This document shows, one piece after another, positions 1 through 10,620 of a stretch of DNA of 64,000 nucleotides. The stretch's first letter is position 1. The number at the start of each line of letters is the position of its first letter. Under the pieces are notes generated by a model that saw only the letters and a list, made by a program, of their open reading frames with translations, was not told the DNA's origin and ran no database searches. The position numbers were made by a program, and so were the translations under genes. This stretch comes from Vicugna pacos (taxonomy: Eukaryota > Chordata > Mammalia > Artiodactyla > Camelidae): the NCBI RefSeq assembly GCF_048564905.1, contig NC_132996.1:45742001-45806000 (forward strand), given 5' to 3'.

Positions 1-339
1 TCAAAATCTTATCCATCCTCCTTTGCCCAAATTAAACCCCATCTTCTCTGTAAAGCCAGCATGAAGTGCTCACTCTCTACTACTCTTATGATCTGTGGCT
101 TCTGTTTACTAATGAATATTAGCTCCCTGTATCCGTGTCTTCAATTTTAATGATATTTGAACTATAAAATATTGATTACAGGCAACTTTTTCTCCCTAAC
201 TTCTTTCTCTGTTGACACAAAATATACATATAAAAAAGAAATCATTTTCATGCATTTACCTCTATGAATCTTCCTTTAACACAGTGTCAAAAATGTAAGT
301 GCATACCATTTTAAAAGGCATTTCTATTTCTTTTTATAG
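1..339 (+). other. BBOX1: BBOX1 intron, 3' part
   Basis: Intron sequence upstream of the first exon in the window. It ends in a T-rich tract and an AG acceptor at 338-339. A weak L2-like patch near 10-60 is possible but not secure. Nothing else is recognised. Confidence 0.85.
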
Positions 340-536
340 GTTCAGCTTCTGCACTGCATAAAGCAGACAGTCACTGGGGGTGATTCCGAAATTGTAGATG
401 GATTTAACGTATGCCGAAAGCTCAAGGAAAAAAATCCTCAGGCGTTCCAGATTCTGTCTTCTACCTTTGTGGACTTTACAGACATTGGAGTGGATTACTG
501 CGATTTCTCTGTACAATCCAAACACAAAATTATAGA
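340..536 (+). CDS. BBOX1: BBOX1 internal coding exon (about residues 214-279)
   Basis: This exon encodes part of gamma-butyrobetaine dioxygenase, the cytosolic Fe(II)/2-oxoglutarate enzyme that hydroxylates gamma-butyrobetaine to L-carnitine. The frame opens in phase 0 with VQLLHCIKQTVTGG and closes in HKIIE. It matches human BBOX1 from Val214 to Glu279 as I recall it, with differences such as CRKLKEKN for CQKLKKNN. An AG acceptor lies at 338-339 and a strong GTAAGT donor follows base 536. The exon is 197 bp and ends two bases into the Glu279 codon, which the next exon completes. It forms part of the double-stranded beta-helix core, just after the HxD iron motif, which lies in an upstream exon outside the window. 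No stop or frameshift is seen. Confidence 0.97.
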
Positions 537-1568
537 GTAAGTACTGTTTGTAAATTTCTCATAGCCATAACAATTGACAGTGAAAGCTTCATTTACCTAA
601 ATCTTAAGCAGCAGAATGCTTCAATTAACTCCAGAGCTTTACTTTTTAGGAACTCCTTAATTCAATTCCAGAGTGGAAGAGAAGCAAAGAACTCTTTCAC
701 CATTTAAAAAAAAAAAAATCTTTATCAACTTCTATGAAATCTCTGTTCTTAATCAATATTTTAAAAAAGTAAGATTTCATGTATACTTCATTTTTAAAAT
801 ATAAGTTCTGTATAGTGATAATCAATGTGATTGTACTGGTCAGGACACTTTCAGGAGTGAAAGAATATAACTCAAATTAGTTAGATCCAGCAGTTTAAAA
901 ATATCATCTGAGATTGATCTCTTTTTTCCCTTCACCTCTTAGATCACATATCCTCTGTGCTGGCTTTGTTTTCAAAGATAATCATAGAAGCTCCAAGTTT
1001 TTATTTTTCTTAGAGTTGTTCATCATAACACAGAGAAGCCACTTATTTCCCAACAGCTTCAACAAAGATGTAGACTCACTGCCCAGCTTGTGTCCAAGTC
1101 TATCCTTGAAGCATCACCACGGCCAGGAAGTGAGAGAATTCTGACTGGCCATTCCTAAATCACATGTTCATCTCGGAAGTGAAGTCAGCCTCACCTGAAC
1201 CACAAGATCTGAGAATGAAATAGTGATGTCTCCCCGGAATGATCCCCCCAAATCATGTTCCCTACACAGAACACTTTGTGTGCTCTTTTCATTTAACATT
1301 ATTTTGTAATAATTTTTCAAGGATCTACAAAGGCCACAAATGTAACCTCCTATTTGAGAATTATCCTACATTGTGCTTCTAGGAGATGTTTTATTTAATC
1401 CAACATCAGCTGATGAATTTTGGGATGTTTCCAATTTTAGAATTGAGTGTGTATTCTTCTTTTAGGAGAAATAACCAAATAATATGAAAAAAAACCCATT
1501 TAATAAATAATCAAATCCCCAGTATACTAACTCAGCTTCCTTTATATACACATATGATCTTTATTTAT

Positions 1569-2335
1569 TTATTCAACAAATATTTATTGAGGCCAGTCAC
1601 CCTTCTTGGTGCTTGGGATACGGCAGTGGACAAAACAAAGATTCCTGGCCTCACGTAGCTGGCTTCCTAATGGGGGAGGGGAGAATTAGGAATTTTAAAA
1701 TAAATGAGTAACTTGTAATGAATGTTAAAACATTTTAAGTGCTTAAGAGAAAAAGAAAAGTAAGGCAGGATAAGGGAATCTGTAGAGCCAAAGACTTAGG
1801 GAGGATGAAATTTCTATCGTTAAATAATGTGTCAAGGATAGGCTTTGCTGAGTAGGTAACATTTTCACAAAAACCTAAAGGAATGAGGGATTTTTGCCCA
1901 GAAGATGAACAGTTTCCAGAATCATCTAGAGCCAAGATCCTAAGATGACCCCAAAACGATACCCCGTGTGTGTTCCAGGGACAGCAACGAGGCCAGTGTG
2001 GCGCAGGGAGGAGGTCAGATGGGGATAAGTTCACCTAGAGCCATGTTAGCCATTGTAAGAACACTGGCTTTCCCTTTCGGTGAAATAGGGACCTGCAGCA
2101 AAATTTTGACCAAAAGAGAGACATCTATATTTATATAAATGTATTTACATTTAAAATGGATCACCCTGGCTGCTGTGCTGAATATAGCTCAGGAGAACAA
2201 GGGCAGGAGCAGGAAGACCAGCCAGGAAGCTACTCCAGGGCTGCAGGTTAGAGAGGAGGGGGCTTGACCAGGAGTGGTCCGAGCGGCGATGGCAGCAGTG
2301 TGCAGAAGTGTCCGCTCGAGGATAGACTGCAATAT
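1569..2335 (-). repeat. L2 LINE 3' region
   Basis: The left end has the reversed L2 3' terminus (TTCAACAAATATTTATTGAG). Bases 2155-2300 (ACCCTGGCTGCTGTG..., then CAGGAAGACCAGCCAGGAAG) are the reversed upstream part of the same family. It is strongly diverged, as expected for a pre-eutherian element. Parts between 1680 and 1820 are poorly preserved. Confidence 0.75.
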
Positions 2336-3049
2336 TTCGCATATCGAAACATTATGTTTTTCTGACAGATTGAATGAAGGGCATGAGAGAAAGACAGACA
2401 GACATCAAAAATAGATTCTAGCTCAGAACAGCATCCTCTGAGAGGTCAGTCATCGAGGTGGGAGAGAGAAGAAGCAACTCTTGAGATTCCTAGTCTTAAC
2501 ATGACAGTTTTTAACTATTTAGAAGTTATCTTAAAAACCCATAATAAATTACCATGTTGTTGTGACTCAATAGGATTGCAGATTCCACAAGGCTAGTGAA
2601 TACAGGCAAAAAAAAAAAAAATACAACTTAGCTAGTGAGAGTAACCGAATACCTACCATCTGAATCATGATTAGTCTTTGTTATTTTTTGCAGTAAAATT
2701 CCAGAATTTGGCCATTATCAAGGTCCCAGGGATATCCCTAGAGAATATCAAGTGGTTAACATTAATTCACTTGAAAATGTATTTTTAACAACAGGAGATG
2801 GAACAAAGAGGGTTTTCAGTTAACCAAGGTCCTCTGTCTCCTGAGCGTTAGGGTTTATTTTCCTCTGGTTAAATCTTTTAACTCTTTCGAGATGCTTATG
2901 TCCTATCTAGTACAAAAAAACTCTTGGAGGCTGCTGAGAGAGCTAAGTATAATACAGAACAATAAAAAATAAACGAAGAAACAAAGACAAAGATAATCAT
3001 GGTGAAATTAAGCTAACTTAAGGCATCCTGATGGTTACAAATTCAGTCA

Positions 3050-3235
3050 CATGAACACAACTCCTCTTGTCTGTGCGCTCTTGGTCAAGTGACTTGTGCT
3101 TGCTAAGTAGGCCACCAAAAGGGATAATATTGCCAATAAAAAAAAAAAAAAAGGATCCCTAATAATCCCTGCTACGTACAATTGCAGTGAGGATGACTGT
3201 CCCAGTGCCTGGCTCAGAAAGGACAGAGTAAATTT
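3050..3235 (+). repeat. MIR SINE remnant
   Basis: Diverged MIR body: TTGGTCAAGTGACTTG, then GGATAATATTGCC, then CAGTGCCTGGCTCAGA in the correct order. A run of As near 3137-3152 interrupts it. Confidence 0.55.
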
Positions 3236-3971
3236 TAGCGAGCTATCCTTTCCATAGTCCAACACACTTATTGGTAATAGATTTTAGTATTGTCTCTGAG
3301 TCTCTAAAGACCAAAACAAGGAGAGAACGTCATCAACTTGCAAGATTTGAAATCCTTCTAAAATCAGAAATACATTTTTCCTGCAGGTCCTCGTGAGATG
3401 CGGTATGGTGGGCCAGACCGTAGCGATATCCCCACAGCAAATTCACATCACATCTCTCAGTGAGACATCACTTTATACGCAGTGAGGAGTCTCCACAGCA
3501 CCCTGATCCTCTGATCACAGGAGATGCACGACCCTTTCATTGGGTTCTTTCATTGGCATCACTAATGATGTTTTGGTTTTGCTGGTTTGCACTCAACATG
3601 TTGCTGGTTTATGTGTAAATGCTGGTTCTTTACGCACAGCTGATACATAGCTGGTTATTCCTCACCTTTGGGGGCTCTTTACCCTTCCTCAGCATGCAAT
3701 CCTGCATCAGGACCTTCCTTTCATCCTGTTTGGCCCATAGAATATCTCACTTAATAAAGTTCAATCTAGCATTTTAGGTTGATTCTCAAGATGCCAGCCA
3801 CCTATCTCCTCTAACATGCCCCAGTCCTCAGAATGACGTCTCCTCTAGCCCTCAGAACTAACTTCACTCTCCATTTCCCCTCAGGTCACTGCTGAGAATG
3901 CGAAATAATGAATTTGGGCCTTAATTTCTCAGAGAAAAAGTAAACAGGGGAAAAAAGACAGAGACTGTGAT

Positions 3972-3996
3972 ACACACACACACACACACACACACA
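3972..3996. repeat. (CA)n microsatellite
   Basis: About 12 uninterrupted AC/CA units in the intron. Likely length-polymorphic. Confidence 0.95.
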
Positions 3997-5484
3997 AACT
4001 GATTGTTTTTACCTGCATACGTGAGCTTTCAGAAATGAGAGCGTAATACAGTGTACTGTGAGACACATAATTCTGATTTCGTGAGATTAATGAATCATGA
4101 AGTTCCTTTCACTGGTATGTGATCCACACAGAGACTCTAAAAGAGAGAGCTATAACTAGCATAGCCATCACCGTGTGGGAATCAGGGTGTTAGTGAAAAA
4201 AGAAACAGGTCACCAGAGGGGCTGGGATAGAAGACCCCCCAGGAAGTTTCAAAGTCATGACATCCTTGTCAGCAACACGGAGCATGGTGCAAAGGGTGTC
4301 ATTGTTATACGTATAGAAAATAAAAGAGGGGGTGAGGTGGGGAGGTGGGTCGGGAGCATTTGGGCTGGTATTTTGAAGATAAAAGTCAAAATGTCCTCAG
4401 CAGCTGTGAAAGGGTCTGAAACCAGCAGGATGCGTGCTAACAGTGCAGCTGAAAGGTCAAGAGCTGCCCTTCGTGCCACTCAGACCTGGAGGTCCACAGT
4501 CTCTTGTGCCAACTGACCTTTTCCTTAATTCTTCGTTCGTGAAGCCACAAGCTGCAGGCCGCAGAGTGTTCTTCATCTATGTGGAGAAGGTGGGGCGACA
4601 GGGGAGGGCACTGCGCCACCTTTTCAGTCCTATTTGTATTTTTATCAATGTATACAAATTCAAGTTCTAAGAGTCTAAGAGCCTTTTTTGAAAACCTGTT
4701 TCCTTCTTACACTTCCTTTCCCTGTGTGGATTCAGTAGGTAATTTTCGGTTACTATTCAGTAGGCAAAGAGTTGCTGGCGATCACCATTTCTTAGAATTG
4801 ATCATTGTACTTGCCATTAACCCAAAGGATTGACTATTAATCCAAGGCACAAAGCACAGGACCCTGATCGCCATAATTTTTTAACTATGGGCAACTGCAT
4901 CCTTCCTCCTGTAACCTGACTTGTTGATAATGGTTCATTCTGTGCAAATGGCCAGCTAAGTGTAATCTAGACCCCAAATCAGTGTCACCAAGCCCTGGAA
5001 CATGTGACAGTTTGTCTGGTTTGACCCATCATGCCGGGATCCAGTCAGCTGTTGGCTCACGTTACCACCTCCTAAGCTGGTCCAGCAATAGTTTTTGGCA
5101 CTTTGTCATCATCCTCATTTGGCCCACCTTCAGTTTTTATCCATCCCTCCTGTTTCCACCTAAAGAAAAGGTAAATTTGGTTGATGCTTTAGAACTGGCT
5201 GAAAGTCCACCTTCCCAATAAGCTAAAACAATTTTTTTTCTCTTCCTTTTATCTCTGTGACTAGACAATACTCATGCTAATGACTCATGCTAATCATAAC
5301 CAGCAAACTTAAATTCACAAATAATACTATCATTTCTCACCTTGAAAACAGTGTTATGGTACATTGTCATAATCATGAATCGTATCCAAAGAAAGAATAT
5401 CGAGATCACAGTATTAGGATCTCCTGAGGTTCTAAAACTACTTTGGTACTCTCCCAAGATACTGAAAAAAATACAAAAAGTTAC

Positions 5485-5600
5485 ATATGCAACAGATATT
5501 AACTGTCTATGTCCTGTTATGTCCAGGCTCTGTGTTAAGTGCTGGGAATACAACATTAAAGGAGGGACAGTATCAGTCTTCTAGAAGCCTATACACAAAG
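5485..5600 (-). repeat. L2 LINE 3' fragment
   Basis: Reversed L2 3' end: AACAGATATTAACTG..., CTCTGTGTTAAGTGCTGGGA, ATACAACATTAAAGGAGGGA. The order matches the family but divergence is high. Confidence 0.6.
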
Positions 5601-6161
5601 ATACTTAGTAGAGAAAGAGCCAAAGAATGTGCCTCAAGCTAGAACTTTCGTTTCTCTGTGCCTCAGTTTCCCCATTTGTAACCCAGGGATTTCAAGTATA
5701 TTTCAAACTTTAAAAAAAAAAGGATCTTTCTTCCCAATGATGCGCCAATAAAATCATATTTAAAACCCCAATAGATGAAACATATAAAGCGACTGACCTA
5801 TGAACTTATAACATTTTAATATGTAAAAGCTACTGTTTTTAAAGGATGAAGAATGAATTTGTTTTCTTAAAGAAACAAAAAACTTTGAACTGGAATTTCT
5901 GAATAACATTCATTTTAAATTAAGTTGAATCATTCTGGAACTTACGTAGTAAGATGTTGAAAAATACTTGCTAAATGAATAGATGAAAAAAAAAACAAGT
6001 TACTACATTATGCCACAGATAACCTTAATATCTTCTGTGCATGCATTTGGATTCTTTAATATTGTATTTCAGAAACACGTTCCAAGATGAAATGACCCTT
6101 ACAAAGGTGAATAGATACTTTATGACTTCCATATTTTATTTTTCTCCCTTCAAAAAAATAG

Positions 6162-6328
6162 ATTAGACGACAAAGGCCAAGTGGTTCGCATCAACTTCAA
6201 CAATGCAACCAGAGACACGATATTTGATGTACCTGTTGAGAAAGTTCAGCCTTTTTACGCTGCCCTTAAGGAGTTTGTTGACCTCATGAACTGTAAAGAA
6301 TTCAAGTTGACTTTCAAGATGAATCCAG
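6162..6328 (+). CDS. BBOX1: BBOX1 internal coding exon (about residues 279-335)
   Basis: The first base completes the split Glu279 codon, then LDDKGQVVRINFNNATRDT follows. It matches human BBOX1 280-335 with few changes: MNCKEFKLTF here where I recall MNSKESKFTF in human. Asn292, known from the crystal structure to contact the substrate, is present (codon 6199-6201). The acceptor is AG at 6160-6161 and the donor after 6328 is GTCAGT, weaker than the upstream one. The exon is 167 bp and ends one base into the Gly335 codon. It contributes strands and a helix of the catalytic beta-helix domain. No damage is seen. Confidence 0.97.
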
Positions 6329-6409
6329 GTCAGTGAACACATTTTCTCAAACAACTGGGAGAATGGGTTTTCTTCAGCCTTAACCATCTAGCACACTATC
6401 TAGAGCAGG

Positions 6410-6545
6410 TTTTCTCAAACATGGTATTTGGGACACTTAGAGCAGACGCCTGGCCCCTACCCTTGCTCTAAGCTGACTCTCCACACTTTCAAACAGTGAT
6501 TTGTGATAAGCTCCTAGGCAATCCTGAAACAGACCAGAATTGAAT
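6410..6545. mobile_element. hAT-Charlie MITE remnant (MER5-like)
   Basis: GCAGGTTTTCTCAAACATGG resembles the MER5-type terminal repeat (consensus CAGTGGTTCTCAAACTT). It is followed by a body with CTCCTAGGCAATCCTGAAAC. The far end is unclear and no target duplication was found. Confidence 0.4.
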
Positions 6546-7024
6546 AATCTCCAGCCTAAAGAATAAATATTGAAAGACAAGCTACAGGCCAAATACAATC
6601 TCATGTCTGAGATGAAGATTGATTACTCATATTTTCCATTTTGATAGCCAGTCAATACAAACTGAAGCTTGTACTTAACTTTTCTCTGTCTTGGTAAACA
6701 AATAAAATTGGCCCTATGATTCTCCCTTTAAAGCACATGAGTAATGTTTACCCATCATGCATATCTGATCTGGCAAGCATAGTGCTACCTGAAATAGACG
6801 TGCCTGGGGTATTCCAGCCACCTGGATAAAGGAGCAGAAAGCATTGTTTTTTTTTTTTTAATCTGGACCACCTCTACTCAATGAAGTGACATCAGACTTG
6901 AGGCTTTTGAAATCTAAAATAATAAGCGTTAATTTCTCCCTGCTGCTGACTGGGCCACATGGAAGATACTTTTCACTTGTAATTATTTTTGAATTGATTT
7001 TTGGCATCATAGAGTAATACTAGA

Positions 7025-7285
7025 AACCTCCACCAGGTGGCCACACCAGGTTGATGTGAAGAGCAGTACCACATAAAATGGAAATAGCACGGTAGAAAAG
7101 TAGCCCCCAAAACAGGGTCGGAATCCAAGGTTCCCCCGTGGAGGCAGCGTATCTTCTGACAGCTGCTTCCACCTCCCAGAGCTTCTGCTTCCTTGTGTGT
7201 GAAAAAATGAAATAATGCTCTCTTTTCAGGATCCTTATGAGGCTTAGAAATAATGTACACAAAATGCTAGGAACATAAAATGTCA
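7025..7285 (+). repeat. MIR SINE remnant
   Basis: Diverged MIR with late segments in order: GCTTCTGCTTCCTTGTGTGTGAAAA, ATGCTCTC, CAGGATCCTTATGAGGCTTA, ATGTACACAAAATGCTAGGAACAT. The 5' half is poorly preserved. Confidence 0.5.
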
Positions 7286-7649
7286 CTATCCTTAGAATTA
7301 TTTGAAGCTGCTAAACTAGAAATAAACACTTCCAAGTAAGAGACAAATCACAATCAGAAAGAGCAATTCAGATGCGTTGCACAGACATAATATTTTAAGT
7401 CAGAAGGATAAACATGTCTACGGGGGCCTGCTGGATTATGGCCAAAGGTTTAAATGGCAAAAGGTCTAGTCTAACGCAGTGCGCATCCAGTGGCCTGATT
7501 CGTGTGGAAACTCAAAAGTACAATTTTATGTAAAGAAATCAGTATACTGTTTCTTGGTGTGAACCAAGCAGGCAGTGCTGTTTTGCATTTTACACTTTCG
7601 AGCTCGGCCAATCATGACTGGATTCATGCTGAGAAACCCTTTTGTCTAG

Positions 7650-7810
7650 GGGACGTGATTACCTTTGATAACTGGCGCTTACTTCACGGCCGTCGCAGCT
7701 ACGAAGCAGGAACCGAGATATCCCGCCATCTGGAAGGGGCTTACGCGGACTGGGATGTGGTCATGTCGAGGCTCCGGATCTTAAAAGAGCGTGTCCAGAA
7801 GAGAAAGTGA
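7650..7810 (+). CDS. BBOX1: BBOX1 terminal coding exon (about residues 335-387, stop)
   Basis: This exon supplies the C-terminal part of the active site. After completing Gly335 it reads DVITFDNWRLLHGRRSYEAG and runs to TGA at 7808-7810. Known functional residues are present: His347, the third Fe(II) ligand, in LLHG (codon 7685-7687); Arg360, which binds the 2-oxoglutarate carboxylate (codon 7724-7726); and Tyr366 of the aromatic cage around the trimethylammonium group. The protein ends at the same length as human (387 residues by my count). Its tail, RILKERVQKRK, is more basic than the human RILRQRVENGN that I recall. The acceptor AG is at 7648-7649. Confidence 0.97.
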
Positions 7811-8212
7811 CCCTCTCCCGTCTCTACTTTAAGTAAGATTCCAATGAGTGTATTTTGTAGGACATGCAAGATTATTGTGTCTTCAGAGGCCATGAGCCAT
7901 GTCATTTATGTGTTAATTTCTTTAACATTGAACACGTCCTCTTTCTCACAAGAGTTCTCTTTCCTTTGTAATCGTACACAGTGCCAGCTTGTTTGATGTT
8001 GTAGCCGTGTTCTCTCTCTTCCAGATAAAGCAGCTCTCCTCTTCCATTGCATGTATGATCTAATTTCTCTTGCCCATATGTGAGAGTCTCCAGAAGGCCC
8101 ACAAATAGTCTTGTATCAAGAAAAATCTTTCTTCAAATAAGCTCTCTTTTAAATAAAGCTTTTGTTTCAAATAAAGCTTGTGTTTCAAATAAAGCGTGTT
8201 TCTGCTCTGTTG
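7811..8212 (+). other. BBOX1: BBOX1 3' UTR (estimated end)
   Basis: About 400 bp after the stop codon. The end is inferred from three AATAAA signals at 8152-8193 and the GT/T-rich stretch that follows (GTGTTTCTGCTCTGTTG). The true cleavage site is not visible in the sequence. Confidence 0.7.
8135..8204 (+). promoter_or_regulatory. BBOX1: Tandem array of poly(A) signals
   Basis: An 18-bp unit (AAATAAAGCTTNTGTTTC) is repeated at 8151, 8169 and 8187, each with a perfect AATAAA (8152-8157, 8170-8175, 8188-8193). A fourth, degraded unit (AAATAAGCTCTCTTTT) lies just upstream at 8135. This is the only plausible cleavage and polyadenylation region downstream of the BBOX1 stop. Confidence 0.85.
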
Positions 8213-9354
8213 CCTCCAGGGTCTCATTTTTTATGGCTGCACATGACTGTCTTTAGCAGGCTTGGGAAAAGTCTTCATATTTTCAAAATCTCTTCTATTC
8301 ACTTTTATTATAGAATTCTATTACCCAGATTTCCAGACTTCACCACCTGGTGATCTCAACATTTCCTTTGGTACCTAAATTATGGCACCACATCCAAGAA
8401 TATGGCAAATTAAGAGAAAATGTAGTCCCCTCTAAGCCTCTCTTGCCCCAAATAAATCCTCCAAAGAACTGCCAGCATAGCTCACACCTGCCCATGACTC
8501 AGTTCTCCTCATTCTTTGCCTTCGATCATTAACTAGAAAAGGAAGAACCAAGATGTACGTGATACTCGTAAATGGACACGATGTCTGTTAACCTCTGGAC
8601 AGCTTCACCTGTGGTCTTGGCTTCTTCTATGAGCACCTCATCCCCATTGGTGGGACACAGGTGTCACCACCAACCATGCAAGTCCCTTTCCTGCTGCATC
8701 CAGTCTCTTCCACACCCCACTGCTAAGGGGAGCCTCGGTGTCACCATTGGCTGAAATCCTCGTAGTACATGAATTTTTAGTCCATATATTTTGGGACCTC
8801 ACCAAGCCTCCTACTGTGAAAGTCTCAATCACCACCACCACCGTACAGCTCTACCTGCCTTAAGACCGAGTGGAAACACTACTGCCATTCATGTGCCAAT
8901 TTTTCTTCAAACTCACGTTGTGCCTATGGCACTGGGAATCTGGATCAAAAGTGCCTTAAGCCCATGCCAGCACACCCCTCTGTTTTCTAAACCCTGGTAT
9001 GAACTCCACCTCGCCAGCCCAGACTCCTCTTTTACTTGTAACTCCGCCCTTCCTGGGGCCTTCATTGTCCTTTCTCATCATCAGGTCTTGACTGGGGCTA
9101 CTAGAATATATATATATGCCACACATGTTTGATTCCTCTAAACTTCAAAAGGAATGGGTTGGGTTCTCAATCCCATCTCTCCTAAGAGACTCCTAGAATG
9201 AAAACAGGTCAGTTCAACAAGGTTATGGCCCAGTTCGAAGAGGCAGCATTCAATACCTAAAAACACATACATTTTTGGAATAACTCTAGCTCCACCCATT
9301 TTCAACATCTAAACCCAGGTTCTTGCAATGCTAAAAAGTGACTTATGATACTTT
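8213..9354. other. Intergenic, nothing recognised
   Basis: Downstream flank of BBOX1. It is moderately C/T-rich, with a CACCACCACCACC run near 8830 and an (AT)n patch near 9106-9116. The only open frame of note (8791-9132, 113 codons) has no recognisable homology. Confidence 0.6.
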
Positions 9355-9689
9355 TATTCATTCAACAGATATTTAATCACACACCTGTTATACATCAGGC
9401 ACCCTGCTGGACTAAGGTTGTAGAGGGACTCAAGATCTGCCTGCTTAGAATCTGGTAGGGGAACAGGTAAGAATACAGATGATGATGTCTTATGTTAACA
9501 GAATGGTTCATAGGAAAGCAAGTAAGACTGGAGAGGGTTCATGAAAGCTTCAGTCTGAGTTGAATGAGGGTTGGTAGTAGTTCTCCTGGCAAAGATGGGG
9601 AGATGACTTTCCAAGTCAAAGAGCAGAAGAGGCACAGAGAATTGAGAGTGAACACAGCACACGTGCTGATGTACAAGTGAAAGATAGTA

Positions 9690-10125
9690 GGATGCAGCAG
9701 TGGTGTGAACCCTAGGATTGGATGCCTAGGTACAAATTGTAATAGCGATAATCAGGTAGCTGCATGCCTTTGGACAAACAGCTTCTACTTTTAAGACTCA
9801 GATTTCTATCTATACATGAGACTAATAACAGTTCTTATTTCATTAAATTTTTACAAGGCTTATGTGAACATGTAATTCATGTAGAGCAGTGTTTTTCCAA
9901 ACTTCTCAGATGATCAGTCGTGTGTGTGTGTTTATTACAATTTCCCAGACTCACTCCCTAAAGATTATGATTCAATATGTCTGGGCTGAGAACCAGGAAC
10001 TGTATTTTCAGCAAAGATCCCAGGTGATATGCATCACTGGAGAAGTCTGGAAAACATTAATGTAAAGCATTTAGCATAATTCCTAGCTGAGGGTAAGTAT
10101 TCATAGATGTTAACTATTATTAGTT
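9690..10125 (+). repeat. MIR SINE inside L2, split by MER5A
   Basis: The left part runs from GTGGTGTGAACCCTAGGATTGG through ATGAGACTAATAACAG to ATGTGAACATGTAATTCATG. The right part resumes as ATGTAAAGCATTTAGCATAA and ends in GTTAACTATTATTAG. The two parts join exactly in MIR order. Confidence 0.75.
9887..10059. mobile_element. MER5A-type hAT-Charlie MITE with 8-bp duplication
   Basis: A 173-bp element with imperfect terminal inverted repeats (CAGTGTTTTTCCAAACTT at the left; the right end reverse-complements to TAATGTTTTCCAGACTT). It is flanked by ATGTAGAG (9879-9886) and ATGTAAAG (10060-10067), an 8-bp duplication with one mismatch as expected for hAT elements. It lies inside a MIR. It has no coding capacity. 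Confidence 0.8.
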
Positions 10126-10620
10126 ATAATAACAGAGGTTGTAGAGGGAGAGGGTGGATAAGGATGAGAAGAGATTATATGATGCCAAAGACAGAGATGG
10201 GGACGACGTCATGAAATGTCAAACTGTATGTTGCACTAAAGAGTTGATATTTTATCTTGAAAGCAATGAGGAGCCATTTAAAGGTTTTTAAATAATAAAG
10301 TGCCTTGATCAGATATTCACTTTTTAAGGATCCGTCTGGCTACATTGTGGAGGAGATTGTAAATGAGCAAAGCTAGAAGCTATAAATCTACTTACTGCAG
10401 GAAGCCAGGGGAGAGATTAAGAAGGATTGAATTAGAACACAGGGAGATGGGATGGAGAGACACTTACAAGGCTAAATCTAGAGAACTTGATGACTCACTC
10501 ACTGCATGTAAAGAATGAGGGTGATGACCAGGCGGCCTCCTGGGTTTCTAGTTAACAGAAATGGATTAATAGTGAATCCATGCACAAGAAGAGAAGCCAC
10601 AAGAGCAGGCGCAAGCTTGT

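Larger units (their letters stand above)
537..6161 (+). other. BBOX1: BBOX1 intron, 5.6 kb
   Basis: GT-AG intron between the two exons; it joins in phase 2. It holds old L2 and MIR pieces and a CA microsatellite, listed separately. The stretches 540-1565, 2340-3045, 3240-3965 and 4000-5480 show no recognisable gene or repeat. Around 3575-3660 the word GCTGGTT recurs several times at loose 18-30 bp spacing, which may be a decayed minisatellite. A MIR-like fragment (GCCTCAGTTTCCCCATTTGTA) lies near 5660-5682. Confidence 0.9.
6329..7649 (+). other. BBOX1: BBOX1 last intron, 1.3 kb
   Basis: GT-AG intron joining in phase 1 (G of Gly335, completed by GG at 7650-7651). It contains a hAT MITE remnant and a MIR, listed separately. 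Bases 6550-7020 and 7290-7649 hold nothing else recognisable except a T run near 6847-6859. Confidence 0.9.
9355..10620 (-). repeat. L2 LINE, interrupted by a MIR
   Basis: Reversed L2. The 3' end is at the left (TTCATTCAACAGATATTTAAT). The body continues to about 9670 and resumes at about 10140 with TTTTATCTTGAAAGCAATGA, GGATCCGTCTGGCTACATTG and onward to about 10600. The intervening DNA is a MIR with a MER5A inside it. Confidence 0.75.
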
